Shown here: in pieces, positions 35,905-45,554 of the stretch
Layout: each line of letters begins with the position of its first letter
Numbering within the stretch: position 1 is the stretch's first letter
From: Flavobacterium reichenbachii
GTDB taxonomy: Bacteria; Bacteroidota; Bacteroidia; Flavobacteriales; Flavobacteriaceae
Length of the DNA stretch: 64,000 nucleotides
Assembly: GCF_002217435.1 (NCBI RefSeq)
Contig: NZ_MUHF01000011.1
Location: 62,001-126,000, forward strand
Direction of reading: 5' to 3'
Program-made: the position numbers and the translations under genes
Notes under the pieces: generated by a model
What the model was told of the DNA's origin: nothing
Database searches by the model: none
The model's input: only the letters and a program-made list of their open reading frames with translations

Positions 35905-36248
35905 CGGTGGGTGGTTTTTGTTTTTGCGAAGCTATACCTTAACTGTACTTACACTGTTATAGTATTCTTTTTCATTGTTTTAAAATTCCAACCCATAGAA
36001 AATACCTTGTCTCTGGCAGTACAACAGGGGTGGTGGAAACGGAAAACTAGTATAATATTTTTAGACAAATAATGCCCTGCCCAAAAGGGATTGTTATTAA
36101 TTTGGGTCAGTCCTGCCGCGGGAGGCGGGGGCGGCACTATTGGTATTTAATTTAAAGCCGTCCCGGGCAGATGTAAAGCAAAGTGTAAAATGGGATGCAG
36201 ATTTGATTTTTTACTGCCTGGCAGCATATAAATTAGTACTTTTGCCTG
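35905..36248. other. Divergent region between histidine kinase and response regulator
   Basis: No gene is supported. TACTTTTG at 36237-36244 fits the -7 consensus and ends 4 bp before the response-regulator ATG, suggesting a leaderless message. I see no clear -33 element. Confidence 0.45.
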
Positions 36249-36674
36249 ATGAAAATAAGCGGAGAAATAATAGTGATAGAAGATGATCAGGATGACAGGG
36301 ATTTTCTTAAGGATATTTTCGACAGTCTGGGTTATCCAAACAAAATTGTGTTTTTTGAAGATTCTTCCAAGGTACTGGACTACCTCTCAGATGTAAGGGT
36401 AAACCCCTTTATGGTTATCTCGGATATCAATATGCCCAAACTCAATGGTTTTGAGCTTCGCGGTAAAATACTTCAGGATGAGCAGGTCAATAAAAAATGC
36501 CTGCCTTACATCTTTTTATCCACCTCGCAGAATCCCCAAAATATAGCACAGGCCTACAGTCTTTCAGTGCAGGGGTATTTTAAAAAACAGGAAAATTTTT
36601 CCCAGTACAGGGAAATGATAGACAGGATCATTCAATACTGGCTGGTGAGCCTGACCCCTTTGCCTGTTATTTGA
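36249..36674 (+). CDS. Single-domain response regulator
   Basis: The 141-residue protein is a bare receiver domain. The acidic pair is in VIEDDQDDRD (about residues 10-17), the phospho-acceptor Asp is in VISDINMPKLNGFEL (about 59), the switch Ser/Thr is in FLSTSQNP, and the conserved Lys is in GYFKKQE. There is no output domain, so it acts by protein contact. Divergent transcription from the PAS kinase suggests pairing. Confidence 0.88.
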   Translation: MKISGEIIVIEDDQDDRDFLKDIFDSLGYPNKIVFFEDSSKVLDYLSDVRVNPFMVISDINMPKLNGFELRGKILQDEQVNKKCLPYIFLSTSQNPQNIAQAYSLSVQGYFKKQENFSQYREMIDRIIQYWLVSLTPLPVI

Positions 36675-36919
36675 GAATTACGGTGCTGTTTTGAATTGAT
36701 CCCTGCTGTGATGCAAGGACAATTGACGTATTAATTTTAAAAGCTGGCAGGGAAATAGAGATAAAAAACGCTGCCGGTGGAGTTTCTTTTTGCAGGGTCA
36801 GGGTTTACAACCCAACACTTATTCCCTATATTGACATTTTTTGAAACTGTACCGTAAGTTTGCCATGGTATCATTAAAAAAAAATATTGCAAAACGTTTG
36901 GTCTTTTAACACCCTTATG

Positions 36920-37555
36920 CTATGTCTTTTTTCTGGCTGTTAGTATGGTATGGATGTCCATTTGGGTCTTTGATATTTTATATTCTGTTTTGAATATTTG
37001 AAGTTCCTGAAATTTATTCTGCAAAAATTTTGTTTTTAAGTCCTCTAAATTATAATAATAGAAGTAAATCCTTTCCCCGCTGCTTCCAGACTGAAAACCG
37101 GACCTGTCCGGGTCCCCTTCCACAAAACTCATATAAATCAGTCCGTTTTCACTCAGCAGATCATAACAGTCGCCGATGAGTTTTCGGCTGTCCGCAGGCG
37201 ATAAATACGGCAGGCAGAACCCGCAGACTATGGCGTCATATTTGGTTTTGATCTGGTCAATCTCCCTGCTGTCCATTACTTGGAAACGGGCTGTGGGATT
37301 ATTCGCTTTTGCAAGCTCTATCATGTTGGGGGCAATGTCGATGCCAAAAACAGCAAAGTCGGGCCGTTTTGATAACAGGTACTTTGTAATATTTCCAGGG
37401 CCGCAGCCAATTTCCAGAATTTTCGGGTCTGTTTTATCCATTGAACTGCATACAAAGTCATAAGTTTCATTATACAGGTCCAGGTCCATAAACCTGTCCT
37501 GATACAGTGAAGCGATCTTGTTCCAGGTTTCAAATGTTTCCTTGTATGGGTCCAT
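36920..37555 (-). CDS. Class I SAM-dependent methyltransferase
   Basis: The 211-residue cytosolic protein has motif I ILEIGCGPGNITKYLLS (about residues 42-58), an acidic motif II (FGIDIAPNMIELA), and post-motif FQVMDSREID then YDAIVCGFCLPYL. It transfers a methyl group from S-adenosylmethionine; the acceptor is unknown. A long perfect palindrome lies about 70 bp upstream and may control it. Confidence 0.86.
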   Translation of the reverse strand: MDPYKETFETWNKIASLYQDRFMDLDLYNETYDFVCSSMDKTDPKILEIGCGPGNITKYLLSKRPDFAVFGIDIAPNMIELAKANNPTARFQVMDSREIDQIKTKYDAIVCGFCLPYLSPADSRKLIGDCYDLLSENGLIYMSFVEGDPDRSGFQSGSSGERIYFYYYNLEDLKTKFLQNKFQELQIFKTEYKISKTQMDIHTILTARKKT

Positions 37556-37626
37556 TATCGTGTTGTGTTAAAAAATGATATATAAAGTTTTGTAAGGGTA
37601 AATAGTTTACAGCTTATCAAACTCAG

Positions 37627-37649
37627 GTATTTTAGCTAAGCTAAAATAC
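37627..37649. promoter_or_regulatory. 23-bp perfect palindrome upstream of the methyltransferase gene
   Basis: Arms GTATTTTAGCT and AGCTAAAATAC are separated by one base. No T-run follows on either strand, so an operator for a dimeric regulator fits better than a terminator. No other copy was noticed. Confidence 0.5.
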
Positions 37650-37841
37650 TATTAAAAATAAAAATACACCAAAGAGGTAATTTTTTTGAAGGACAGCAAA
37701 GACATAAAAAAAAACTTAATTTTTTTGGAAGTTTTCTGGGGCGGTGATAGAGGGACTATGGCTGCAGTTTTTACCGGTGTGCCGCAGATTTCAAATTACT
37801 CGTTGTAAAGCTGCAGTTTATCCCGAGTTTTGAGCAATAGG

Positions 37842-38129
37842 TTAATTACGCAATACCGTATGATTTATTTTGATCAGGCCCTTTAGGGTGATACAGCTTT
37901 CATCTGTCGCCGGATTAAGGACAATATATCTCTGATCCTCCAGCGCGATCAGCGCATCGAGTATTTTTGCCTGGTTTTGCCTTTGGGCAGCAATATTTTC
38001 TTTAAAGGTTCTCAGGACATTGTAAGGGGGGATTACAACTGCTGTGAGCTCTTCCAGCGTGAAGGTTTTGGGATAGCTTGCGGCAAGTTTATTGAGTATG
38101 CTATCAGAATAATGGGATGATGTTTCCAA
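37842..38129 (-). CDS. Small conserved-type hypothetical protein
   Basis: The 95-residue protein has a helical pattern with alternating charged residues (LNKLAASYPKTFTLEELTAV, then AQRQNQAKILDALIALEDQR) and a short C-terminal strand region. It may be a winged-helix-like fold, but no family is recognised. It has no signal peptide and no close neighbours on its strand. Confidence 0.6.
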   Translation of the reverse strand: METSSHYSDSILNKLAASYPKTFTLEELTAVVIPPYNVLRTFKENIAAQRQNQAKILDALIALEDQRYIVLNPATDESCITLKGLIKINHTVLRN

Positions 38130-38290
38130 GATGTACTAGTTTAAATAATAACACAATAGCTTTGAATAAAGATACGAAGATCTGATAATTATTTAAATGA
38201 TTTTAAATGTTTTCCCTGATATCCGATTTGAAATGCGGATATAAAAAGGGCTGATTACACAATAGCACTGAGATTTTTAATTCTCCAGGG

Positions 38291-38509
38291 TTATTCGTTT
38301 ATTTTATCCTTGTGGTGCTCGTTTAGCCATTTTTCCATTCGCTGCAAGAGCTGTACTTCTTTAGGGTCGCCCTGCGGATTGGAAAGCCCAGTGATGGTCC
38401 TATGGAAATAAAACTTTTTATCCTCAAAGCGGCAGGTGAATTTTGGCACCTCGTTGTGGATCACCAGCCATTTGTCCCGGTCTGTACTTTTAATTTCAAA
38501 CTTCTTCAT
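38291..38509 (-). CDS. Small hypothetical protein
   Basis: From the Met at 38509 this gives a 72-residue protein, MKKFEIKSTDRDKWLVIHNE to KWLNEHHKDKINE. A longer start adds 26 residues of uncharacteristic leader. Beta-strand-like N-terminus and basic, amphipathic C-terminus; no family is recognised. It is a single gene. Confidence 0.55.
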   Translation of the reverse strand: MKKFEIKSTDRDKWLVIHNEVPKFTCRFEDKKFYFHRTITGLSNPQGDPKEVQLLQRMEKWLNEHHKDKINE

Positions 38510-38724
38510 TTTTCTTACTCTGCAGAGCAGCTGCAGGTACTTAAGTGTTATTGTTGTATACTGTTTTAATGCTGCATTGTAAACCACAAAATTAGAGGAT
38601 TATTGCCCTTGTTTTGTTATATAATTTACAGCAGGGCATATTTTTTTGATGCCGCTAGTTATCGCTGAGATACATCGAGGTAGTAAGAATTGCTTACGGA
38701 ATCTAATTCGGAAGATTAGCATCG

Positions 38725-38887
38725 TGAATTGTATGCAATATTAGTTTTTAGGTTTGATATTATTTTTTTGGAGCTTTTCCCGCTATCCGTTCCAATCTTT
38801 TGTGCCCAGCATCGGCACAAAAGGATTTTCACTTCTATCGGGGCTAGGGTTGCCGGAGAGCCCTGTTTTGTGTTGGAGAACTGTACA
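38725..38887. repeat. Dispersed intergenic repeat, copy 3
   Basis: This has the leader AATTGTATGCAATATTAG, TTAGGTTTGATATTATTTTT, then GGAGCTTTTCCCGCTATCC, the CTTTTGTGCC/GGCACAAAAG hairpin, the TATCGGGGCTAGGG word and an AGGGTT/AGCCCT hairpin. It lacks the GGCGAAGCAATC segment, like copy 2b. Confidence 0.88.
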
Positions 38888-39171
38888 TCCAAAAAAAATT
38901 GTATTATTATTTCATAATATAATTTGTGCCATTATAAAAACGAAATAGAAAAGGGTTTATTTTTCTTAAACTGGCTAGATTATTAAGGAATATTTTAAAG
39001 CAAGGTATAACGGAAACAAGATAGATTATTCTTTAGAATGTACATGCTATTGCCCGAATCAATTCTTGGTTGAAATTATTTTTAATAAAAGTTTGTAATA
39101 AGTGTAAGTTTTTTAGCTTTTTATCAACCAATAGTTAAAACCTAAATTATTATGGAATTAGAAAATCACTT

Positions 39172-39645
39172 ATGGAAGATAAATTTACTGATGAGGTACT
39201 TAGGCATCAAGGATTGATTCACAAGATTTGCAGGATGTACCGCGATAGCAGCGAGGACCAGGAAGATCTTTTTCAGGAAATTGTATATCAGCTCTGGAAA
39301 TCCTATCCCCAGTTTCAGGGCAAATCTAAAATCACAACCTGGATGTATCGAATAGGATTAAATACCGCAATGGCCGCTTTTAGAAAACCAACGGTGAAGA
39401 TAGACCACTGCGGTGTCATGGCCGAACAAAAACTGTCGCAGGAACCTCAAGGTGATTCGTGGAAAGAAGATTTACTGTTTGCCGCTATTCGGGAACTCGA
39501 CCAGGACGAAAGGGCATTTATCGCACTTTACCTGGAGGATTTGAGTTATGCGGAAATTTCTGAGGTCATTGGGATTTCCCAAAGCAATGTGGGTGTTCGT
39601 CTCAACCGGATTAAAACAAAACTTAAAACAATTTTAAATAAATAA
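39172..39645 (+). CDS. ECF-type RNA polymerase sigma factor
   Basis: The 157-residue protein has sigma region 2 (LIHKICRMYRDSSEDQEDLF then QLWKSYPQFQGKSKITTWMY) and region 4 (ALYLEDLSYAEISEVIGISQ). This is the length of extracytoplasmic-function sigma factors. The next gene starts 2 bp later and encodes a membrane protein, the usual position of an anti-sigma factor, although no known anti-sigma domain is evident there. Confidence 0.9.
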   Translation: MEDKFTDEVLRHQGLIHKICRMYRDSSEDQEDLFQEIVYQLWKSYPQFQGKSKITTWMYRIGLNTAMAAFRKPTVKIDHCGVMAEQKLSQEPQGDSWKEDLLFAAIRELDQDERAFIALYLEDLSYAEISEVIGISQSNVGVRLNRIKTKLKTILNK

Positions 39646-39647
39646 TT

Positions 39648-40193
39648 ATGGATTTGGAAAATTTAAAATCAGCGTATCAAAACAAGCAAAAAACGGGGTT
39701 CTCTAAAGAAGGTATTCTCAAAATGATCTCAAAAAGCAACCCTCCCGCATCAAAAAGCATAAGGGTGCAATTAATTATAGAAACTGTTTTCTGGACTGTC
39801 TTTACAGCTGTATATTATGATATTTTTGACGGTCATTTAAAACCTGTCCTTTGGAACTTCTTACTTCTGGCAGCGGTTTGTTTTATATTAACCCACAATG
39901 CCTTGGGATTTAAATTAGTAAATAATCCCATAAATGGAGAAACTATTGTGGAATCTTTGAAGAATTACCAAGGCAGGATCAAAACCTATGCTATGGTTTC
40001 GATAGTCAGCCGTGTTTTGGCTATTGCGATACTTTTGGGATATTTTATGTCAACGATAACGCTAACCAATCAAAAAATAGTTTCTTTGGGTTTTATAGCT
40101 TTTATCTTTCCTGTCCAAATTTATCTCTTGAACCGGGTGTGGAAAAACAGGAAAGACCAGATAAATAAAGTACTGGTGAGACTGCAGGAATAA
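39648..40193 (+). CDS. Membrane protein cotranscribed with the sigma factor
   Basis: The 181-residue protein has an N-terminal cytosolic segment (about 1-40, Lys-rich) and four membrane helices. The cytosolic N-terminus next to membrane anchors, and the 2-bp gap after the sigma gene, suggest a regulator of that sigma factor. It has no ZAS-type zinc motif. A role in sensing is inferred from context only. Confidence 0.65.
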   Translation: MDLENLKSAYQNKQKTGFSKEGILKMISKSNPPASKSIRVQLIIETVFWTVFTAVYYDIFDGHLKPVLWNFLLLAAVCFILTHNALGFKLVNNPINGETIVESLKNYQGRIKTYAMVSIVSRVLAIAILLGYFMSTITLTNQKIVSLGFIAFIFPVQIYLLNRVWKNRKDQINKVLVRLQE

Positions 40194-40409
40194 ATCCTTT
40201 TATGGTTTATCACAATATTGAGCATCAAAGTTCTTGGTTTTTATAATCTTACAGGTAATACTAGGCTGCTAAACCAAATGAAGTATACTCCATAAATCTC
40301 TAGTATATTGAATTTTTATTTATAACATTTAGGTAATGAATATATAAGTAAACAAGGTGATTTTATAAAAAAAAAAAGTAAATTTAACAAGACTCTAAAA
40401 ATAGCAACG

Positions 40410-40628
40410 ATGATAAAATTTTGGTTAATTACAATTTCGATCTTTATTCTCTCAACCTATATACTGGCTAAAGTAACTTTAAAATCAAATAGGGAACAAA
40501 CCGGTGAGAGGATCTGGCGTTATGGGAATGGAAGGTCTGTTTATTGGCGTTTACTTACTTTGTGCAGTATTGCAATAACTATGGCACTAATGTTTGTTTT
40601 TTATTGGATAGGAATACCCATTGTGTAA
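40410..40628 (+). CDS. Small two-helix membrane protein
   Basis: The 72-residue protein has hydrophobic helices at about residues 3-22 and 46-68, with a basic loop (SNREQTGERIWRYGNGRSVY) between. No family is recognised. It stands alone after the sigma operon. Confidence 0.5.
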   Translation: MIKFWLITISIFILSTYILAKVTLKSNREQTGERIWRYGNGRSVYWRLLTLCSIAITMALMFVFYWIGIPIV

Positions 40629-40671
40629 AAACATTAAACAGGCTGTTATTTCTGCTCCTGAATAACTGATT

Positions 40672-40746
40672 TTTCAAACACAAGACCATTTTTAAATTAA
40701 GCCGAAGTCCCGGCTTGATGGTAGCGCGCGTTGGCTGTTGGTTGTC
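40672..40746 (-). repeat. Truncated attC-like half-site (reverse orientation)
   Basis: Read on the minus strand right after the stop of the next gene: AGCCAAC, then GCGCGCTACCATCAAGCCGG, then CGGCTTAATTTAAAAATGG. The last part matches the interior of the attC-like sites at 54.7 and 56.3 kb (GGCTTAATGGAGAGATGG, GGCTGAAATTAAAGATGG). The right half of the palindrome is missing. Confidence 0.5.
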
Positions 40747-41469
40747 TTATTTTCTTTCGCTTTTTTGTTTTAATAATTGTCTAATTGACGTTAAATGTCC
40801 AAACAATACAATTGGAACTATAAAAGTTGGCAACCAACTAAATGGAAAATTCAAAATCGCTATGTTGGGTTGTTCAAAAGCAAATTTTTGTATTGGTGAT
40901 GGTGCTGAAAATAAAGCATTCACAACAATATTTATTAAAAGTCCAAGACAAATAAAGTTCCATATCAGTATTGCATTTGGGTTAATTTTCATTTTAGTCA
41001 AACCAAAATAAGCAATGACCGGAGCTGTTATTCCTACTATAATGTCAAAGTTCCGGCCTTCAAAAGTCATAAGCTGCGGAATTGCTTTGTTGAGAAAAAG
41101 CCAAAACAAAACTATTTCAACCGGTACCCTAACAATGTTTAAATAGGTCAAGTTTTTGAGGGGCAAACTGTCAATAAATTGTCTTCCTTTTAAAGTTGCA
41201 AACAATAGAATGATTGTCAAAATAGTTGGTAAGATCCCTATCAGCATTATTTTTGGCGGCAAGGAGTTTGTGTCAGTGTTATAAATACTTTCTAAAGTTA
41301 AAACAGCTTGAATAATCAGCCAAATTGTAAGACCGATAGAAATTGTTGCTGTTTTTTTTCGGGTCAATTCAGAATTCGAGCTTCTAATAGTCCAAATGAA
41401 AAGTAGTAAAGTCGCAACTGTTGTAATTACAAAAGCCAGTGATATGTATGCAGGTAAATTCTCTATCAT
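40747..41469 (-). CDS. Multi-pass membrane protein, probable relic cassette gene
   Basis: The 240-residue protein (from MIENLPAYISLAF) has six or seven membrane helices. No family is recognised. A longer frame to 41535 is open, but on the minus strand it runs across GTTAGCCG (41511-41518), a possible cassette-boundary word, so the internal Met is preferred. The stop codon is followed directly by an attC-like half-site. It looks like a single cassette that has lost its neighbours. Confidence 0.55.
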   Translation of the reverse strand: MIENLPAYISLAFVITTVATLLLFIWTIRSSNSELTRKKTATISIGLTIWLIIQAVLTLESIYNTDTNSLPPKIMLIGILPTILTIILLFATLKGRQFIDSLPLKNLTYLNIVRVPVEIVLFWLFLNKAIPQLMTFEGRNFDIIVGITAPVIAYFGLTKMKINPNAILIWNFICLGLLINIVVNALFSAPSPIQKFAFEQPNIAILNFPFSWLPTFIVPIVLFGHLTSIRQLLKQKSERK

Positions 41470-41778
41470 TTTTTCTGTTTGTTGATTCTTTGCAGTTTTA
41501 TCTACAATGACGGCTAACCCATTTTTACCAGCCATAAAATGGCAGAAATACTAGTTTTTTTAGCTGGCTTTGTGCAATTAGTCATTGCTTTTTTTAGCGA
41601 ATATAATAATAAACTAGATCTCTTAGCTGCGCAGCAATAGGTACCAATGAGCTATTTTAATTACCTTGGCCGCTGTAACTATAGCTGGAAATCAGCTGAT
41701 TTAGTTTTAGGATGGATTGATCCAGTATCTGGAATTTTTGCGCGAAACTGATTGGAGTGGTTATCGTGGTTATCATGG

Positions 41779-41936
41779 TCAATTGTATATAATATTATTT
41801 TTTTTAGGTTTGATATTGTTTTTTTAGGAGCTCTTCCCACTATGCGTTCCAGTTTTTGTGCAGAACCCCGGCACAAAAGGATTTCCACTGCCATCGGGGC
41901 TAGGGCTGATGAGTAGCCCTTTTTGTCTTGCACAAC
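41779..41936. repeat. Dispersed intergenic repeat, copy 4
   Basis: This is a full copy with leader TCAATTGTATATAATATTAT, TTAGGTTTGATATTGTTTTT, AGGAGCTCTTCCCACTATG, a hairpin ending CCGGCACAAAAGG (left arm slightly decayed to TTTTTGTGC), and an AGGGCT/AGCCCT hairpin. It lies downstream of the HxlR gene. Confidence 0.86.
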
Positions 41937-42015
41937 TTCAAATTCGAACCCGTTTTCATTTGAACTTATACATAACTGATCAATTATCTTATCTTCAATT
42001 TCGTGTCTTTAATAA

Positions 42016-42426
42016 TCATTCAGATTTACCATAATTAGCCCTTGCTACTTTGAATTGGTCAACAGAATTAGCGATCCAGTACCAGAGTGGGGTTACCTTA
42101 ACCAGCAAACCTCGTCCCAGATGAGTCAATTCATATTCTACTCTTGGTGGTACTTCCGGATAAACAGCTCTTGAAATTAATCCGTCGCGCTCTAGTTCGC
42201 GAAGGCATTTTGTCAGCATCTTTTGACTTATTCCGGTAATATGTTTTTGAAGATTGGAAAATCTCATTCGACCATCTATGCCTAAAGCGTGTATGATAAA
42301 TAGCGACCACTTGTTTCCAACGTGATTTAATATATCACTCTTAAGATCATCATTGTCTTTATTTAGAACTTTACAAATATCATCCCATGCATTTACAATT
42401 TCATCATCAGTCATAAGTCTTTCCAT
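42016..42426 (-). CDS. HxlR family winged-helix regulator
   Basis: The 136-residue protein has the HxlR pattern: VGNKWSLFIIHALGIDGRMR, then FSNLQKHITGISQKMLTKCL, then RDGLISRAVYPEVPPRVEY and LTHLG. The N-terminal cysteine region is minimal (ICKVLN). These regulators often answer reactive carbonyls or oxidants. It is divergent from the NmrA-type reductase gene at 42787, a common regulator-target layout. Confidence 0.88.
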   Translation of the reverse strand: MERLMTDDEIVNAWDDICKVLNKDNDDLKSDILNHVGNKWSLFIIHALGIDGRMRFSNLQKHITGISQKMLTKCLRELERDGLISRAVYPEVPPRVEYELTHLGRGLLVKVTPLWYWIANSVDQFKVARANYGKSE

Positions 42427-42786
42427 GTATTTTAATTTATGTTTTAAGGCACATATGCTTTAATTATCTGTATTGAAAATTTTATCTGCGTATAAAGGTA
42501 GAATAATATACTTATAATGTTATTTCTAAAATTAGATGCTAATTAAATATTGCTCTTAATTTTTGGAAATACAATAAATACAAATTACCATGGTGTTAAT
42601 TTATATATAAAGTTATAAGTAGTGGCGCTGGTATTCAAAATACTAACCTGTAAGTAACTAACATACATGCCAGTGCCTTATTGTTTTAAAACTTTGGCTG
42701 CCATAATTTTGTAGTTGAAAACGTATTTAGAAAGTTTAAAGTTTTCAAAAAAAGAATATTTCCAATTAACATATTTTTATAAAAAC
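42427..42786. other. Divergent promoter region between HxlR and NmrA-type genes
   Basis: No gene is supported. It is AT-rich with several imperfect dyads but none clear enough to name as the HxlR site. It must hold both promoters. Confidence 0.4.
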
Positions 42787-43719
42787 ATGGAAAATAAATC
42801 AGTTTTAGTTTTGGGAGCTGGCGAACTAGGTTTGCCGGTAATCCGTAATTTGGCTCAAAAAGCGAAAAAGAACAATACAACCATTACAGTGCTGCTTCGC
42901 AAGGCAACTATTGAATCAGAGGAATTTGAAAAGAAACGAAATATTGACGAATTGAAAGCTGTGGGGGTAGAATTGCTTGCGGGGGACCTTTCGGCTCCTT
43001 GCTCAGAATTAGTTTCAATTTTTAAAAATTACGATGCTGTTGTTTCCTGTACAGGATATGGCACTGGCGCTGGTGGATTTCAGCTAAAACTGACCCGCGC
43101 GGTGCTGGAAGCTGGAGTAAAACGTTACTTTCCATGGCAATTCGGTGTTGATTTTGAAGTTATAGGCCGTGGCAGTGCACAAGATCTATTTGATGAGCAG
43201 CTGGATGTACGTGAGCTTCTTAGAGCACAAAATGCTACAAAATGGGTTATTATCTCTACGGGATTATTTACAAGTTATTTGTTTGAACCCTTTTTTGGTG
43301 TTGTAGATTTAGATAAAAAAGTTGTAAATGCACTGGGGAGTTTAGATACGGCAGTAACCGTTACCACTCCGGATGACATAGGGATGTTAACTGCTGAGAT
43401 CTTTTTCGAAGAGCCGGTAATCCAGGACAGTATTGTTTACATTGCCGGTGATACCATTACTTACGGAGAATTGGGTGATGTTGTAGAGTCGCTGTCAGGA
43501 CAAAAATTTGAACGTACCGTTTCTAATACAGAGGAGTTAGCAAATGATTTGAAAAATGATCCGGGAAATTTTGTTTACAAGTACAGATCTATTTTTGGCA
43601 AGGGGAAAGGTGTATCCTGGGACTTTAATACAAGCTTTAATGCTCAGAAAGGAATTAAAACCACTGCTGCCAAAGCATGGGCGAAAAAGAATATAGATTG
43701 GAGTTGCAGTAAAATTTAA
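42787..43719 (+). CDS. NmrA / isoflavone-reductase-like oxidoreductase
   Basis: The 310-residue protein starts MENKSVLVLGAGELGLPVIR; an upstream in-frame Met would add a leader inside the regulatory region. The Rossmann glycine motif VLGAGELGLPV is followed by YDAVVSCTGYGTGAGGFQLK and RYFPWQFGVDFE, typical of aromatic-alcohol or isoflavone reductase-like NmrA proteins. It should use NADPH in the cytosol; substrate unknown. HxlR control is inferred from divergent layout. Confidence 0.82.
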   Translation: MENKSVLVLGAGELGLPVIRNLAQKAKKNNTTITVLLRKATIESEEFEKKRNIDELKAVGVELLAGDLSAPCSELVSIFKNYDAVVSCTGYGTGAGGFQLKLTRAVLEAGVKRYFPWQFGVDFEVIGRGSAQDLFDEQLDVRELLRAQNATKWVIISTGLFTSYLFEPFFGVVDLDKKVVNALGSLDTAVTVTTPDDIGMLTAEIFFEEPVIQDSIVYIAGDTITYGELGDVVESLSGQKFERTVSNTEELANDLKNDPGNFVYKYRSIFGKGKGVSWDFNTSFNAQKGIKTTAAKAWAKKNIDWSCSKI

Positions 43720-43745
43720 TTATAGTATGTAGTATCTTATGCTAT

Positions 43746-43794
43746 TGATTCAAAAATCTGAAATACATTTATGTCATTTCAGATTTTTGAATCA
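43746..43794. terminator. Long hairpin terminator
   Basis: A 19-bp perfect stem (GATTCAAAAATCTGAAAT and its complement) over an 11-base loop closes the NmrA-type transcript. Confidence 0.75.
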
Positions 43795-43978
43795 TAGAGA
43801 ACTTTCCAAGAAATAAAAAATAGCGCTTAAAGAATTATAATAAAAAAAAGTTTACGAGAGCCCGATATTTAAAGTTAATCCGCTTAAAACTAAATCTCTT
43901 TAGACTCAAAGACTCAATTATTGCTATTCTTGTGGTGAAATAGAATAAAAAAATAAACTCAACATTAAATACATACCG

Positions 43979-44641
43979 ATGAAAATTACATATTACGGAC
44001 ATGCTTCTTTAGGAATTGAAGTAGGAGCAAAACATATTATTGTGGATCCATTTATTACAGGAAACCCTTTAGCGAATGCAATCGATATCAATATACTTAA
44101 AGCAGATTACATCCTGCTCACGCACGCTCATTACGACCATGTTTTAGATGTTGAAGAAATTGCAAAGAATACGGACGCAGTGATTGTTTCAAATCCTGAA
44201 ATCACTACTTATTATGAAAAAAAAGGTTTCAAATCGCATTTTATGAATCATGGCGGAAGCTGGAAATTTGATTTTGGAACCCTAAGGTATGTAAGTGCTG
44301 CTCATTCAAGTAGTTTTCCCGACGGTACTTATGGCGGAAACCCTGGAGGCTTCTTGATAGAAACTCAAAGCAAAAACATTTACATTGCCGGTGATACTGC
44401 ATTAACGTATGATATGAAATTGATTCCGCTTCGTACAAAATTAGATTTAGCTATTCTTCCAATTGGAAACAACTTTACAATGGATGTTCAAGACGCCATT
44501 GTGGCTTCAGATTTTGTAGAATGCAACAAAATTATGGGGTATCACTACGATAGTAATCCATACATTGAAATCAATCATGAAGAATCTATCGTCAAATTTT
44601 TAGACAAAGGAAAAAGAATTGCTTCTTTTGGAGGTAGGTGA
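43979..44641 (+). CDS. UPF0173 metal-dependent hydrolase (metallo-beta-lactamase fold)
   Basis: The 220-residue protein has the MBL metal motif THAHYDHVLD (about residues 48-57), an early YYGHASLGIEVGAKHIIVDP, the third ligand region SAAHSSSFPD, and IAGDTALTYDM. This is the UPF0173/YtkL-like pattern. It should be a zinc-dependent hydrolase, with substrate unknown. It is a single gene. Confidence 0.9.
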   Translation: MKITYYGHASLGIEVGAKHIIVDPFITGNPLANAIDINILKADYILLTHAHYDHVLDVEEIAKNTDAVIVSNPEITTYYEKKGFKSHFMNHGGSWKFDFGTLRYVSAAHSSSFPDGTYGGNPGGFLIETQSKNIYIAGDTALTYDMKLIPLRTKLDLAILPIGNNFTMDVQDAIVASDFVECNKIMGYHYDSNPYIEINHEESIVKFLDKGKRIASFGGR

Positions 44642-44747
44642 ATCATTAGAATTGTAGCAAAGAGGTCATTAAGGTTATTCACGTCACTACCCTAAAATTA
44701 CGGTATTATACAATGTTTTAATTTTGTTTTATACCAAGAACTTTATC

Positions 44748-45505
44748 AGTTCTGTCGCATCTAAAGCTAAGTTTTATCTTTGCCTTTTTAAATTCTTAAA
44801 CTCATGAATACTAAAGGTCATTGCTATCCGAAATCTATTATACTGCAGGCAGTATATTTTAAGCTTAGGTCTGCATTAAGCTATCGGGATGTTGAAGAGA
44901 TCATGAAAATGCGAGGAGTTCATGTTGATCATGCTACTATTCAGCGCTGGGTTTTTAAGTTTACACCTTTGCTTGAGTCAGAGATGAAGAAGAGAAAAGG
45001 TAAAGTAGGTACAAGCTGGAGATTGGATGAAACCTATATCAAAGTAAAAGGTATTTGGTGTTATTTATATAGAACAGTAGATAAACTAGGCAATACGGTA
45101 GACTTTCTTTTGACCAGAAGAAGACAAAGAATGAGCGCTCAGTCTTTTCTAATAACTGCATACGAAGAGTAATAAACATTGATAAAAGCGGTTCTAATAC
45201 CGCAGCGATCAAAGTCTATAACAAGCGTTCGTTCTCAAAGATTAAAATTCGGCAGTGTAAATATGGCAACAATATTGTAGAACAGGACCATCGATTTATA
45301 AAATGGAGGATACAAAACGGGTTAGGCTTTAAAAGCTTTGAATCGGCTAGGCGAACATTGAGCGGAATTGAAGTTGTGCATATGCTTAGAAAGAATCAGA
45401 TGGTCAAACCAGGGAAATTTATGTTTAAATCATTCTGTAAACTGGCGTGCTAAATTTTAAATTAGTTAAATTCTTATATTTGATTCTGATAGATGCGACA
45501 GAACT
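44748..45505 (+). mobile_element. Decayed insertion sequence (IS6-type)
   Basis: The element is about 758 bp, bounded by perfect 14-bp inverted repeats: AGTTCTGTCGCATC at 44748-44761 and its complement at 45492-45505. Inside is one transposase gene with a disruption. The termini and size fit the IS6/IS26 group. I see no clear 8-bp target duplication. Confidence 0.8.
44804..45453 (+). pseudogene. IS6-family transposase, frameshifted with internal deletion
   Basis: The first frame (44804-45172) gives the N-terminal HTH (ALSYRDVEEIMKMRGVHVDH) and the first catalytic Asp in WRLDETYIKVKG, then stops after FLITAYEE. The rest continues in another frame from about 45175 with NIDKSGSNTAAIKVYNKRSF (second Asp) and NNIVEQDHRFIKWR (Glu) to a stop at 45453. 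About ten residues seem to be missing at the junction, so a deletion rather than a one-base error is likely. It is inactive as it stands. Confidence 0.8.
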
Positions 45506-45554
45506 AAATACTTTGTAAATTAAATATATAATCAAAAATATAGACATTTTTCTT

